DNA of 64,000 bases from JAIBCL01 sp031411695. Its GTDB lineage: Bacteria; Verrucomicrobiota; Verrucomicrobiia; Verrucomicrobiales; Verrucomicrobiaceae. The notes under the pieces are model-generated. The model made no database searches and was not told the origin of the DNA. It saw nothing but the letters and a program-made list of their open reading frames with translations. Shown here one piece after another: positions 10,497-18,648 of this stretch; the stretch's first letter is position 1, and each line of letters opens with the position of its first letter. The stretch lies in assembly GCA_031411695.1 (NCBI GenBank), contig JANOBO010000155.1, forward strand, positions 1 to 64,000. Direction: 5' to 3'. Both the position numbers and the translations under genes were made by a program.

Positions 10497-10748
10497 TCAA
10501 GCTATCGCCAGCTTACGCTGGCCATATCTTCCCTCAAGAATTCCACGAATCGACAGATCCTCATCAAGGTCGGGCCAATGCAATCCGAAAGGCGAAAGCT
10601 CGATGTGCTTAAGCTTCTCCACGGCTTTGCCCTCGAGACGCAGATTGCCTCGAATGGGAAAGCTAAAGTCCAATCCGTTCTGCATCCGAACGAGTACACG
10701 GCCACGGCTATAGGAGGCGCTGATGGGTTGATCAACCAAGGTGTTCAT
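10497..10748 (-). CDS. DUF2442 domain protein
   Basis: 83-residue protein whose C-terminal half carries the family signature: FPIRGNLRLEG, then HIELSPFGLHWPDLDEDLS and a G-I-L-x-G end. DUF2442 proteins are small and commonly encoded next to a DUF4160 gene, as here. The pair is often regarded as toxin-antitoxin-like, but the biochemistry is not established. The start ATG overlaps the 3' end of the upstream DUF4160 gene by 17 bases, implying translational coupling in the intact ancestor. Confidence 0.8.
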   Translation of the reverse strand: MNTLVDQPISASYSRGRVLVRMQNGLDFSFPIRGNLRLEGKAVEKLKHIELSPFGLHWPDLDEDLSIRGILEGRYGQRKLAIA

Positions 10749-10965
10749 TCCACTTTTGAATTATCAGTTTCAGATTCTCTTCGGCAAGACGTTTGCGCGG
10801 CGCTCAAGTCCTTCACTTTCATGCCGGCGGATTCGCGCAGTCAACTCCGCTCGCCACCTCAAACACAGCTTCACCCTTGCCTTTAAGAACGTGAACATGG
10901 GCCGGCTCGTGATCATTGCTGTAGAAGAAAAAACGAAATCCATTCTTGGTGAAGACATTCGGCAT
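10732..10965 (-). pseudogene. Frameshifted DUF4160 gene
   Basis: Translation from the ATG at 10965 gives MPNVFTKNGFRFFFYSNDHE followed by PAHVHV and KGKGEAVFEV, the DUF4160 N-terminus. The frame then stops at 10819. Restoring one base near 10841 and removing one from the TTT run at 10792-10794 recovers the rest of the family (VELRESAGMKVKD, then LSAAQRLAEENLKLI and QKWNEHLG), ending at 10732. Total length would be about 77 residues, the normal family size. The two shifts compensate each other, so either the gene is decaying or the assembly contains two indels. Only the DUF2442 partner is intact. Confidence 0.75.
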
Positions 10966-10986
10966 GACCTGTTTTCGTGAGTTGGC

Positions 10987-11958
10987 TCACACCCGCTTCT
11001 TCCCGCCAAGCAGCACTGCCTTCTGCTCCTGAATCTTCGCGTCCGCACCTTCGATCAGCGGGTCGAACATGGGGATCTCCTTCGCGTTCTGCCCCTGCTC
11101 ATGTTTTCGGAAACCGAACAGATACGTCTCGTTTGTCGGCCGCCAGCGGTGGAAGAACAGCTCGTCCTTGCGCATCACCAGCCGGCGCAGCCCTTCCAGC
11201 TCGGCTGCGGCGGCGGCGGGCTTTTCCAAATTGACCCCTTCGAGCAGCTTCGCCGCCATCATCTGATAGCCCGCCTCGGTGTGATGCACGCCGTTCTCCG
11301 TCAGCGGCTTCGTCGTGCGGCCCGGTTTCGGCATCCCGCCCATCAGCGTAAAGAGATCGACAAAGTGGCAGTGCTGCATCGCCGCAAATTTTTTCAGGGC
11401 GTCGGCCAGGCTCGCCAGCGTCTTGTTCGCATCGGTCTGGTCCGGCAGCGGCGGGGCCAGGTTTTCCAGCGGCGGCGGCGAGAGGAGGGCGATGCGCACG
11501 CCGGGCGATTTCTCGCGGATCAGGTCGAGCAGCTTGCGATAGCCGCTCAAGAACTCCGGCAGCCCCGCGAGCCGCTCGAAGGCCATCTCGCTCCCGTAGC
11601 ACAAGATCACCACGGTCGGCTTCAACAGTTCCAGATGTTTCGTCAGCCGCTCGATGCCTTCCTCCGGGGGACCAAAGTAGGAGCGCGCCGTGCCAAACAC
11701 CGTGTCGCCGCTCCAGCCAAGATTGCGCACCGTCACTTTTTTCTCGCCGAGAGACAAAGCCAGCGAGGTCTCGAAGAAGCCGTGGCGCTGCTCGCGCTCG
11801 ATGACCGTATTGCCCAGCAGCACTAGGCGGTCGCCGTCCTTGAACTCAAAGCCGGCCGCCGCCTGCGAGGCGGCCGCGCCGTCCTGCTGGGCGTGGATTA
11901 TCGATGCGGAGAGTCCGAGTGCGACGGAGATGCTCCATGCGAGGGCGCTGAATTTCAT
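10987..11958 (-). CDS. Secreted SGNH/GDSL-like hydrolase with altered catalytic motifs
   Basis: The ATG at 11958 gives a good signal peptide (MKFSALAWSISVALGLSA..., cleavage near HAQ); the ATG 30 bases upstream would bury it. SGNH blocks are visible: GDRLVLLGNTVIEREQ (block I), RNLGWSGDT (block II), ILCYGSEMAF (block III region) and ENGVHHTEAGYQM (block V). Block I reads GNT where a canonical enzyme has GDS, and the Asp usually three residues before the catalytic His is Asn. Related PVC proteins share the LGNT form. Hydrolytic activity (esterase/acetylesterase) is therefore uncertain. Confidence 0.8.
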   Translation of the reverse strand: MKFSALAWSISVALGLSASIIHAQQDGAAASQAAAGFEFKDGDRLVLLGNTVIEREQRHGFFETSLALSLGEKKVTVRNLGWSGDTVFGTARSYFGPPEEGIERLTKHLELLKPTVVILCYGSEMAFERLAGLPEFLSGYRKLLDLIREKSPGVRIALLSPPPLENLAPPLPDQTDANKTLASLADALKKFAAMQHCHFVDLFTLMGGMPKPGRTTKPLTENGVHHTEAGYQMMAAKLLEGVNLEKPAAAAAELEGLRRLVMRKDELFFHRWRPTNETYLFGFRKHEQGQNAKEIPMFDPLIEGADAKIQEQKAVLLGGKKRV

Positions 11959-12000
11959 GCGCGCGCAATCTGAGCGCCGCCCCGGCAATGTCCAGCGCGC

Positions 12001-12924
12001 TCACCGCTTTTTCCGCAGCACCACGACGATGTCCGCATACTCATCATCGAGCGCGCGCGCTGACGCGGGATTGCAGGTGAAGTCATGGCACGCCACGATC
12101 TCGAGTTCGGGCGCGGCCGTCTTGATGAGCCGCCGCAATTGCGCCGCATCGTACGTGCGGTAATCCCACAGCGTCTCCTGCCTGCACGTGCGGCCCTTGT
12201 GCGTGATCTCCAGCCGCGTGCGGAGCTTCTCGATCCGCGCGCGCCGGTCCGCCGGCCAGGTGCGTGTGTTGCACACCACGTGCACGCCCTTGCGGTCCAT
12301 GACCCAGCGCTCGTGCTCGCAACTCGTGCGCGCGTAATCGGTGAGATGCAGCCCGAGCACGAAGACGCCGCCCGGGCGCAGCGCGCGCGTCACGCGCTGG
12401 AAAAAGGATGCCGCATCCTTCTCCGTCAGCAGGTAGCGGAAGGTGTTAATCAGGCAGTGTGCAAGATCGAATCGCGCACCGCCCGGCACCTCGAAGCTCT
12501 GCATCCAGTCTTCCCACAATCGTGCCTTCAGCGCTGACGAAGTCTTCGAAAGTAGTCCAGTCACTCCGTTACTGGTGTCTTCCGTATCGCGCAGCCTCCT
12601 CGTCGCGCTCGTTCGGCTCCAGTCCCGGGGTGACTCGGCTGCTTTCCGCGGCCGCGTCCGTCCTGCCTTCGATAGCCGCTCCCGCGCAAAATCCAGCATC
12701 TTCGCGCTGCCATCAAAGCCGCTCACACTCCAGCCGCGGCGCGCCATCTCCATCACCAGCCGGCCGCTGCCGCACGCCGGCTCCAGCACGCGGCGCGTTT
12801 TCCCGGCAGTCGCAAACATCGCGAACACATGCTCCAGCAAGTCCGCCTCCTTCCGCGTGTCGGCGTCATAGATGATGTCGTAGTACAAAGGCGTGTCGTA
12901 CCAATCGCGCGCTTCCTGCTGCAT
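12001..12924 (-). CDS. Class I SAM-dependent methyltransferase carrying an in-frame REPIN insert
   Basis: The Rossmann-fold motif I VLEPACGSGR and the acidic loop SGFDGSAKML are followed later by RFDLAHCLINTFRYL and LRPGGVFVLGLHL, normal for a small-molecule methyltransferase. Substrate unknown. Residues about 90-126 (KAAESPRDWSRTSATRRLRD and onwards to NGVTGLLSK) are encoded by a GTAG-type repeat (12549-12655). They break the expected short loop between RERLSKAG and ALKARLWEDW. The frame stays open through the insert, so the gene may still be functional. It diverges from the lipoprotein gene starting at 12995. Confidence 0.8.
   Translation of the reverse strand: MQQEARDWYDTPLYYDIIYDADTRKEADLLEHVFAMFATAGKTRRVLEPACGSGRLVMEMARRGWSVSGFDGSAKMLDFARERLSKAGRTRPRKAAESPRDWSRTSATRRLRDTEDTSNGVTGLLSKTSSALKARLWEDWMQSFEVPGGARFDLAHCLINTFRYLLTEKDAASFFQRVTRALRPGGVFVLGLHLTDYARTSCEHERWVMDRKGVHVVCNTRTWPADRRARIEKLRTRLEITHKGRTCRQETLWDYRTYDAAQLRRLIKTAAPELEIVACHDFTCNPASARALDDEYADIVVVLRKKR
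12549..12655 (-). repeat. REPIN, GTAG family, inside methyltransferase gene
   Basis: AAAGTAGTCCAG (12549-12560) is followed by a hairpin CCAGTCAC/GTTACTGG, then a spacer, then CGGCTCCAGTCCC (12614-12626). The far end is degenerate (GGCTGCTTTCCG against CTGGACTACTTTGCGG in the intergenic copy). The copy at 34442-34542 shares the first 30 bases with two differences, plus the CGGCTCCAGTCCC block. The structure, a GTAG tetranucleotide plus hairpin in inverted pairs, is that of RAYT-associated REPs. Confidence 0.8.
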
Positions 12925-12994
12925 GGCGCCGATGCTAATTCTCCCGCTCCGCGTGCGCGACTAACAAAACGCTGATCGCGTCCGTTTGCCCGAC

Positions 12995-14821
12995 ATGCGC
13001 GCGCTCCTTGCATCTCTCTCCCTCATCACATGGCTGCCCTCGTGCACCAAGGCCGCGCCGCTCCCTGTTTCTGAAAACAAACTCAGCACGTACACCTCTG
13101 AGATCGACCGTCAGCTCACCGAGATCGAGCACCAACGCGAAGCGCAGGATGCGAAATACAACCGGCCTCAGCGCAATCTCCTGCTCGAGGACGCGACCGA
13201 CGCCGTCTTCCTGCGCCGCGCTTTTCTCGACACCATCGGCCGCATCCCCACTGCCGATGAGGCGCGCGCGTTTCTCGCGGACACGACGGCAAACAAACGG
13301 CCAAGGCTCATCGACAAACTGCTCGCAGATCCCGCGTGGGCGCAGCAGCGGTTTCAGCAGCTCGCCAGTCCCTTCCGCGTACAGACCGAGGTGCTCGGCG
13401 CCACGCAGAAGCCGTATCTCGAGTGGTTGCGCGCCGCTGCGGAGAAGAACATGCCGTTCGATGAACTCGCCCGCACACTGCTCACCGCCAGCGGCAGTTT
13501 GAACACCCATCCCGCCACCGGCTATCTCCTGCGCGATCACGGCTGGATGCTCGCCACCGCCACCGAGAGCGCGTGGATCTTCCTCGGCGCTGATCTCGTC
13601 TGCGCGCACTGCCACGATCACCCGTTTACCGACTGGACGCAGATGCAGGTCTATCAGCTCGCGGCGTGCTTCAGTGGCACGAGAATCACCATCGGGCCGT
13701 CAAAATCACCTGCGACCTTGCGCCCTAGCAAAACACCGCCGCCCGCCGTCGGCAAGGAACTCTGGCCCACCAGCACCGCGCAACAGCGCACGCTGCGCGA
13801 AAATAACCTCGGTGCCGACGAGCAGCTCGAGATCAACGACATGCGCGACGGCGCGGTTTTGATCCCGCACGATTACAAATACATCAACGCCAAGCCCGGT
13901 GACCGCGTTGCCCCTGACGTTCTCGCCTTCACGAAACAAGAAGGCAGCAACGCGATCCGCGAGCGCATCCGCATTGGGCCCGGCGATGGACTCAACTTGC
14001 GCGGCGACCTTGCCGAGTGGCTGGTCACGCACGAGCGTTTTGCACAGACCTTTGCGTTTCGTGCTTGGACACATCTGTTTGTCGAGCCGCGACCGCAGAC
14101 GGGGCTGGAGCCGCCGGAAGATTCTATCAGCATCGCCGCCGCCGAGCGCACCGGCATGACGAACATGCTGTGCAACGGCGGCTGCGGCTCCGGTCCGACT
14201 CAGCAACGGTGGAGTGAGCTCATCCATCCGAACGACGTTGCGGGGCAGAAGCTCAACCGCCTCCTCGGCAGCATCGCACGCGAGACGCACTTCGATGCGC
14301 GCGAGATGCAGCGCATCCTCATGAACACGCAGGCCTATCAGCGCGCCGCCATCACGCGGCCGCTGGGTGACGCCCTCGTGTTTCTGCCCGCGCCGCTGCT
14401 GCGCCGGCTCAGCCCGGATCAGATGTGGGACTCGCTCGTCGCGCTCGGCGGCGAGGCCGCTCTCGATCGAGGCCTTGCAGAAGAAATGCGCTTCACCCGC
14501 GATCTTCCGCAAACACTCTCCGCCGCGCACTCGTTGCGCCTCCTCGGCCGCAGCGCACGCGAGTGGCCGGACGATGATGTGCCTGCGATCTCCTTCGGCC
14601 TCACGCGCTGGATGATCAACGGCCAGCCTGTCGAGCGTGCTGCGAATGCCTCGGGCCGCGCCATGAAAAAGCTCGACGATTTATTCCTCAGCATCCTCGC
14701 CCGTCCCCCGTCGCAAACCGAGCGCGCCGCCGCCGAGAAGCATCTCGTCACTGAAGCAAACGACCTGCCGTCTGTCGCGTGGGCCTTGCTGAACACGGGA
14801 GAGTTTTTGTTTGTGCAGTGA
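12995..14821 (+). CDS. DUF1549/DUF1553 lipoprotein (planctomycete cytochrome-associated family)
   Basis: The ATG at 12995 is preferred to an in-frame TTG at 12986 because it places a lipobox (LPSC, residues 13-16) correctly. DUF1549 spans about residues 35-230 and holds FLRRAFLDTIGRIPTADEA and the CxxCH-like ADLVCAHCHDHPF. DUF1553 covers the C-terminal 300 residues (FAFRAWTHLFVEPRPQTG, RRLSPDQMWDSLVAL, ARPPSQTE). The central LamG/PSCyt1 modules of larger relatives are absent. The family is almost confined to PVC bacteria and is thought to act in periplasmic carbohydrate metabolism; its reaction is unknown. No DUF1501 partner is adjacent. Confidence 0.85.
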   Translation: MRALLASLSLITWLPSCTKAAPLPVSENKLSTYTSEIDRQLTEIEHQREAQDAKYNRPQRNLLLEDATDAVFLRRAFLDTIGRIPTADEARAFLADTTANKRPRLIDKLLADPAWAQQRFQQLASPFRVQTEVLGATQKPYLEWLRAAAEKNMPFDELARTLLTASGSLNTHPATGYLLRDHGWMLATATESAWIFLGADLVCAHCHDHPFTDWTQMQVYQLAACFSGTRITIGPSKSPATLRPSKTPPPAVGKELWPTSTAQQRTLRENNLGADEQLEINDMRDGAVLIPHDYKYINAKPGDRVAPDVLAFTKQEGSNAIRERIRIGPGDGLNLRGDLAEWLVTHERFAQTFAFRAWTHLFVEPRPQTGLEPPEDSISIAAAERTGMTNMLCNGGCGSGPTQQRWSELIHPNDVAGQKLNRLLGSIARETHFDAREMQRILMNTQAYQRAAITRPLGDALVFLPAPLLRRLSPDQMWDSLVALGGEAALDRGLAEEMRFTRDLPQTLSAAHSLRLLGRSAREWPDDDVPAISFGLTRWMINGQPVERAANASGRAMKKLDDLFLSILARPPSQTERAAAEKHLVTEANDLPSVAWALLNTGEFLFVQ

Positions 14822-14924
14822 GGGCCGGGGGATTGCCCTCCTGGAAGACGCAGGGCGCGCACGGCTCAAGGGCACTGGCGGGAGGCACGGCCACCGGCGC
14901 GGGTGAACTCTGATCCGGGCGGCC

Positions 14925-16475
14925 TCAGCGCCGCCACTGGTACATCCAGCGCTCGGAGATGGCGCGGGTGTCTTGTTTGAGTTCGCAGGAGAGTTCCAGG
15001 AGATGGGTCTTCTCGGGGATGTCGAGCTTGAAGAAGGCGCGCCAGCCGCCGGTCTCTGGGTTGGCCATGACGCGCTTGTCCGCGACCTTCGCATCGCCGG
15101 CGGCGATGGTGACGTCGATGCCGGGTATCCAATCCTTCGGTGGCGGCGGGGTGATGTTTCCTTTGGCGAAATCGATGACGTAAAGGTGGTCGTCTGATTT
15201 CATTGCGAGCCCGCGGCGGGTGGCGATGACGCGCGAGAGGGTGCCGGGGAAATGTTCCTCAAGCCAGGAGAGACGGTACTCGAAGCTGAGCGGCTCGGCG
15301 GGGCTGGCGGGGATTTTTTCAGGCTGGAAAAAGGTGACGACGTTATCCCATGTCTCCTCGCCGGTGGGGATCTCGATGAGTGTGACCGAGCCTTTGTCGA
15401 AGCCGCGGATGGGCTCCACCCAGACGGCGGGGCGGCGATGATACACGGCTTCGAGATCCTGGAAGTTCTTGAAGTCGCGGTCGCGCTCGGCAAGGCCAAA
15501 GCCCTTGAGCTTGTCGGCCTTCATGATGCTGAGGCGGAGATCCTTGCTGACATCGAGCGGGCGCCAGATGGCGGGGCCGTCTTCGATCTCGATTTGCAGG
15601 CCGTCGGAATCGTGGACCTCGGGGCGGAAGTCATCAGGCTTCGGGTGGGAGTTCTCGCCGTACCAAAACATGCTGGAGAAGGGGGCGATGCCGAGCGTCT
15701 TCACGGGCCGCCGCATGTAGAGGGTGCCTTTGACGAACATCTCGGTGGTCTTCCCGGGCATGGCGTCAAAGGAGTAGGCGCCGGTGACGCTGGGGCCGTC
15801 GAGCAGGGCGTGGACCTTGAAGAATTTATCGCCGGGCGCGGGCTTCTGAAACCAGAAGTGGGTGAAGTCGGGGAACTCCTCGGGCTCACCGCCGATGGTG
15901 TTGATGGCGACGCCGCGCGCGGAGACGCCGAGGCCGAGCTCGGTGGTGCAGGCACGGTAGTAGCTGGCGCCCATGAAGACCATGAACTCGAAGCGGCGGC
16001 CGAGCAGGGCGTTCGGCGCCATGACACGGAAGCCGGTAAAGCCGGTGGGGTAGCGCACATCGGGCGGCAGCGGCAGATCGTGATAATTGAATAACGCGGG
16101 ATCAAATGGGATGGGCTTTGCGATGCCAGCGGCGCCGAGATCGAAGAAGCTGACCGTCTTCTTGAACATCCAGCCGGGATGGAAGAAATCGAGCTGGTAG
16201 GTGGTGCCGTCCGGGCCGTAAAGCGAGTGCTCCTCACGGAAGCGGATCTTGCGGTGGCCGTCGTACTCAAGCTTGTCGAAGAAGGGATGGAGCGCGGAGG
16301 ACGGGGCGACGTAGGGCTTCAACGCGAGGGCGGCGGCGTATGTATCGAGCGTGGCGAAATCACACACGTCCTTGAGTTCCACGCCGCGCGCGTGCCCGGC
16401 CACTACGGCGAGGAGTGCAAGGCGGATAGCGCGCGCTAGGGTGCGACGAAAAGATCTGAGGAATGGGCTGAACAT
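14925..16475 (-). CDS. Periplasmic glucan biosynthesis protein, OpgG/OpgD (MdoG) family
   Basis: 516 residues from the ATG at 16475, close to the usual OpgG length. The longer frame overlapping the cysN stop gives no signal sequence. After a basic/hydrophobic export signal (FRRTLARAIRLALLAVVAGH) the family pattern is continuous: YDGHRKIRFREEHSLYG, YQLDFFHPGWMF, ARGVAINTIGGEPEEFPDF, APFSSMFWYGENS, DGLQIEIEDGPAIWRPL and the C-terminal immunoglobulin-like part WRAFFKLD. OpgG/OpgD shape osmoregulated beta-glucans in the periplasm. No glucosyltransferase opgH is in the window, so partner and glucan are unknown. Confidence 0.9.
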   Translation of the reverse strand: MFSPFLRSFRRTLARAIRLALLAVVAGHARGVELKDVCDFATLDTYAAALALKPYVAPSSALHPFFDKLEYDGHRKIRFREEHSLYGPDGTTYQLDFFHPGWMFKKTVSFFDLGAAGIAKPIPFDPALFNYHDLPLPPDVRYPTGFTGFRVMAPNALLGRRFEFMVFMGASYYRACTTELGLGVSARGVAINTIGGEPEEFPDFTHFWFQKPAPGDKFFKVHALLDGPSVTGAYSFDAMPGKTTEMFVKGTLYMRRPVKTLGIAPFSSMFWYGENSHPKPDDFRPEVHDSDGLQIEIEDGPAIWRPLDVSKDLRLSIMKADKLKGFGLAERDRDFKNFQDLEAVYHRRPAVWVEPIRGFDKGSVTLIEIPTGEETWDNVVTFFQPEKIPASPAEPLSFEYRLSWLEEHFPGTLSRVIATRRGLAMKSDDHLYVIDFAKGNITPPPPKDWIPGIDVTIAAGDAKVADKRVMANPETGGWRAFFKLDIPEKTHLLELSCELKQDTRAISERWMYQWRR

Positions 16476-16636
16476 GGGGTGCGGGAAGGTGCTATGGAGA
16501 CGAAGGGAGTCAACCCGCCGGAGCGTGCGCCGGGGGCGTTGATGCGAGGCTGAGACTGATCGGGCAGTGAAGCGGATCGGATGCCACTGCCGCACGAATC
16601 GCGCCGGCGGCATCTTTTGCTCCGCGAGGCGATGCA

Positions 16637-17953
16637 TCAAATGGCGAACTCGGCGTCCTCCTCGACCGGAGCCGGGACGGGCCCGATGATCATGCCGGCG
16701 GCGACGGTGTTATTCGTCTGCTCGTCGATGAGGACAAAGCTGCCGGTGATGCGGTTCTTCGCATATGGATCGAAAAACAGCGGCTGGGAGCAGTGGATGC
16801 GGATGCAGCCGATCTCGTTCATGGAGAACTCAGGATTGTCGCGCTGTTTTTCCAGCGTGGAGATATCGACCTTGTAGCGCACGTCGGAGATGACGGCGCG
16901 CACCTCGCGCGTGGTGTGGCGCAGGTAGTAGCGGCCGCGCGGCTTCATTTTCTTTTCGGTGAACCAGCAGATCATGGCCTCGATCTCCTGGCTCGACTGC
17001 GGCGGATGGTCCGACTTTGCGATGAGGTCCCCGCGGCTGATGTCGATCTCGTCGGCGACGGTGAAGGAATAGGAGAGCGTCGGCTCGGTCTCCTCCTTGT
17101 CGCCATCAGCGGTGTGGATGGCGGTGATCTTTGTCTTCAAATTCGCTGGATACGCGATGACTTCGTCACCGACACGAAACGTGCCGCTGGCGACACGACC
17201 GGCGTAGCCACGGAAATCGTGATATTGCTCCGACATCGGGCGGATGACCCATTGAACAGGGAAGCGGGACTCGTGGTGCGTCTCGCCCAGGTTCACCTGC
17301 ACCGTTTCAAGATGCTCGAGAAACACCGGGCCGGTGTACCAGGGCATGTGCTCGGAGCGATCCACGACATTGTCACCATTCAGCGCGCTCATGGGTATGC
17401 AGGTGATGGAGAGCGGATTGTCGAGCCCGGCGGCAAATGCGAGATACTCGCTGACGATGGAGTCATAGACGGCCTGGTCGTAATCGACGAGATCCATCTT
17501 GTTCACGGCGAGCACGACGTGACTGATGCGCAGCAAGCTGGCGAGATAGGAGTGCCGCTTCGTCTGCTCGATCACGCCCTGGCGCGCATCGACAAGGATG
17601 ATAGCGAGGTCGGCGGTCGAAGCTCCCGTGACCATGTTCCGCGTGTATTGCACATGCCCCGGTGTGTCGGCGATGATGAACTTCCGCTTCGGCGTGGCGA
17701 AGTAGCGGTAGGCCACATCAATCGTGATCCCCTGCTCGCGCTCGGCGCGCAGGCCGTCGGTGAGCAGCGCCAGATTCACATGCGCATCACCGCGGCGCTT
17801 CGAGGATTCTTCAACGGCGAGAAGCTGGTCTTCAAAGATCGACTTCGAGTCGTAGAGCAGGCGGCCGATGAGCGTGCTCTTGCCATCATCGACGGAGCCG
17901 GCGGTGGTGAAGCGGAGGAGTGAGGATTCGGAGGGGTTTACGAGGAGGTCCAT
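16637..17953 (-). CDS. cysN: Sulfate adenylyltransferase subunit 1 (GTPase)
   Basis: 438 residues with the G1 motif GSVDDGKST (19-27), G3 DTPGH, G4 NKMD and EF-Tu-like domains 2 and 3. This is the GTPase subunit that drives APS formation from ATP and sulfate with CysD. There is no C-terminal APS-kinase domain (as in NodQ/CysNC), and no cysC lies in the window. It is the last gene of the minus-strand cys cluster and is separated from cysD by the vapB-vapC pair. Confidence 0.95.
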   Translation of the reverse strand: MDLLVNPSESSLLRFTTAGSVDDGKSTLIGRLLYDSKSIFEDQLLAVEESSKRRGDAHVNLALLTDGLRAEREQGITIDVAYRYFATPKRKFIIADTPGHVQYTRNMVTGASTADLAIILVDARQGVIEQTKRHSYLASLLRISHVVLAVNKMDLVDYDQAVYDSIVSEYLAFAAGLDNPLSITCIPMSALNGDNVVDRSEHMPWYTGPVFLEHLETVQVNLGETHHESRFPVQWVIRPMSEQYHDFRGYAGRVASGTFRVGDEVIAYPANLKTKITAIHTADGDKEETEPTLSYSFTVADEIDISRGDLIAKSDHPPQSSQEIEAMICWFTEKKMKPRGRYYLRHTTREVRAVISDVRYKVDISTLEKQRDNPEFSMNEIGCIRIHCSQPLFFDPYAKNRITGSFVLIDEQTNNTVAAGMIIGPVPAPVEEDAEFAI

Positions 17954-17998
17954 GGTGACTGGCTGCGATAGAGAATGAATGTGAAGCTCGAAGTGAGA

Positions 17999-18379
17999 TC
18001 AGGGTTTCTGATATGGCGCGATCACTTTTGCCAGCATCGGGAAGTGGCGGGTGTTCAAGGTCTTCAACGTTAGGTCGTAGCGCTCAGCGGTGGCGGCGAT
18101 GAGGCAATCGTCTAGGCCGCTGCCGTGAGATAGCTTGAAAGCTTGGCGGAAAAGACCTCCGCTCACGGCGATTTCAATGTCCACATCAAGGACGACGAGC
18201 TCATCAACGAGCGCTTCGAGCGCCATGCGTTCGTTGCCGTCACGCACGCCCTGGTAAAGCTCAGCAACGGTGATGACCGAGGTGTAGTTGTTGGGTCTGT
18301 CGCCGTCCAGCGCCAGCCTGGCCTCGGGCAACCCACGGAGATAGTCGATTAAAACATCGGTGTCGAAGATCGCTGCCAT
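17999..18379 (-). CDS. vapC: PIN-domain toxin, VapC family
   Basis: 126 residues from the ATG at 18379; the longer frame runs back through the antitoxin and is rejected. PIN-domain signatures are present: IFDTDVLIDYLRG at the N-terminus (Asp 6 and 8), TVAELYQGV with the second acidic residue, and SGLDDCLIAATAERYDLTLKTLN with the third cluster. VapC toxins are ribonucleases that cut tRNA or rRNA. It lies 4 bases behind the antitoxin gene and inside the cysD-cysN operon. Confidence 0.85.
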   Translation of the reverse strand: MAAIFDTDVLIDYLRGLPEARLALDGDRPNNYTSVITVAELYQGVRDGNERMALEALVDELVVLDVDIEIAVSGGLFRQAFKLSHGSGLDDCLIAATAERYDLTLKTLNTRHFPMLAKVIAPYQKP

Positions 18380-18383
18380 GATT

Positions 18384-18617
18384 TTAGTAGCGGCTGCCCT
18401 GGTCGCGATCTTTGCGATAGTCGGGGATGTCTGGATGGTTCTTCCACATGCCGAAGGCGGCATCCATGCGCTTGCGCCGACGTTCAACGCGGTCAAACAC
18501 AACGTAGGCGGTTATGGCGTCGTGAAGAACTTTTTCTTTGTCGATGCCGAGGAAGGCCGCGACTTTTTCAAGCTCGGCAAACTCTTGTTCCGTGAGTTGT
18601 ACTTCGGTTTTGATCAT
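18384..18617 (-). CDS. vapB: VapB-like antitoxin
   Basis: 77-residue protein immediately upstream of the PIN toxin. The N-terminus (MIKTEVQLTEQEFAELEKVA) reads as a ribbon-helix-helix or short helical DNA-binding segment. The C-terminus is basic and aromatic (WKNHPDIPDYRKDRDQ), as in toxin-neutralising tails. Such proteins bind the toxin and repress their own operon. Here the pair sits 31 bases after the cysD stop, so it is probably also transcribed with the cys genes. Confidence 0.7.
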   Translation of the reverse strand: MIKTEVQLTEQEFAELEKVAAFLGIDKEKVLHDAITAYVVFDRVERRRKRMDAAFGMWKNHPDIPDYRKDRDQGSRY

Positions 18618-18648
18618 GACGTGCGGAGATTAGCACAAGTGCCTCATT

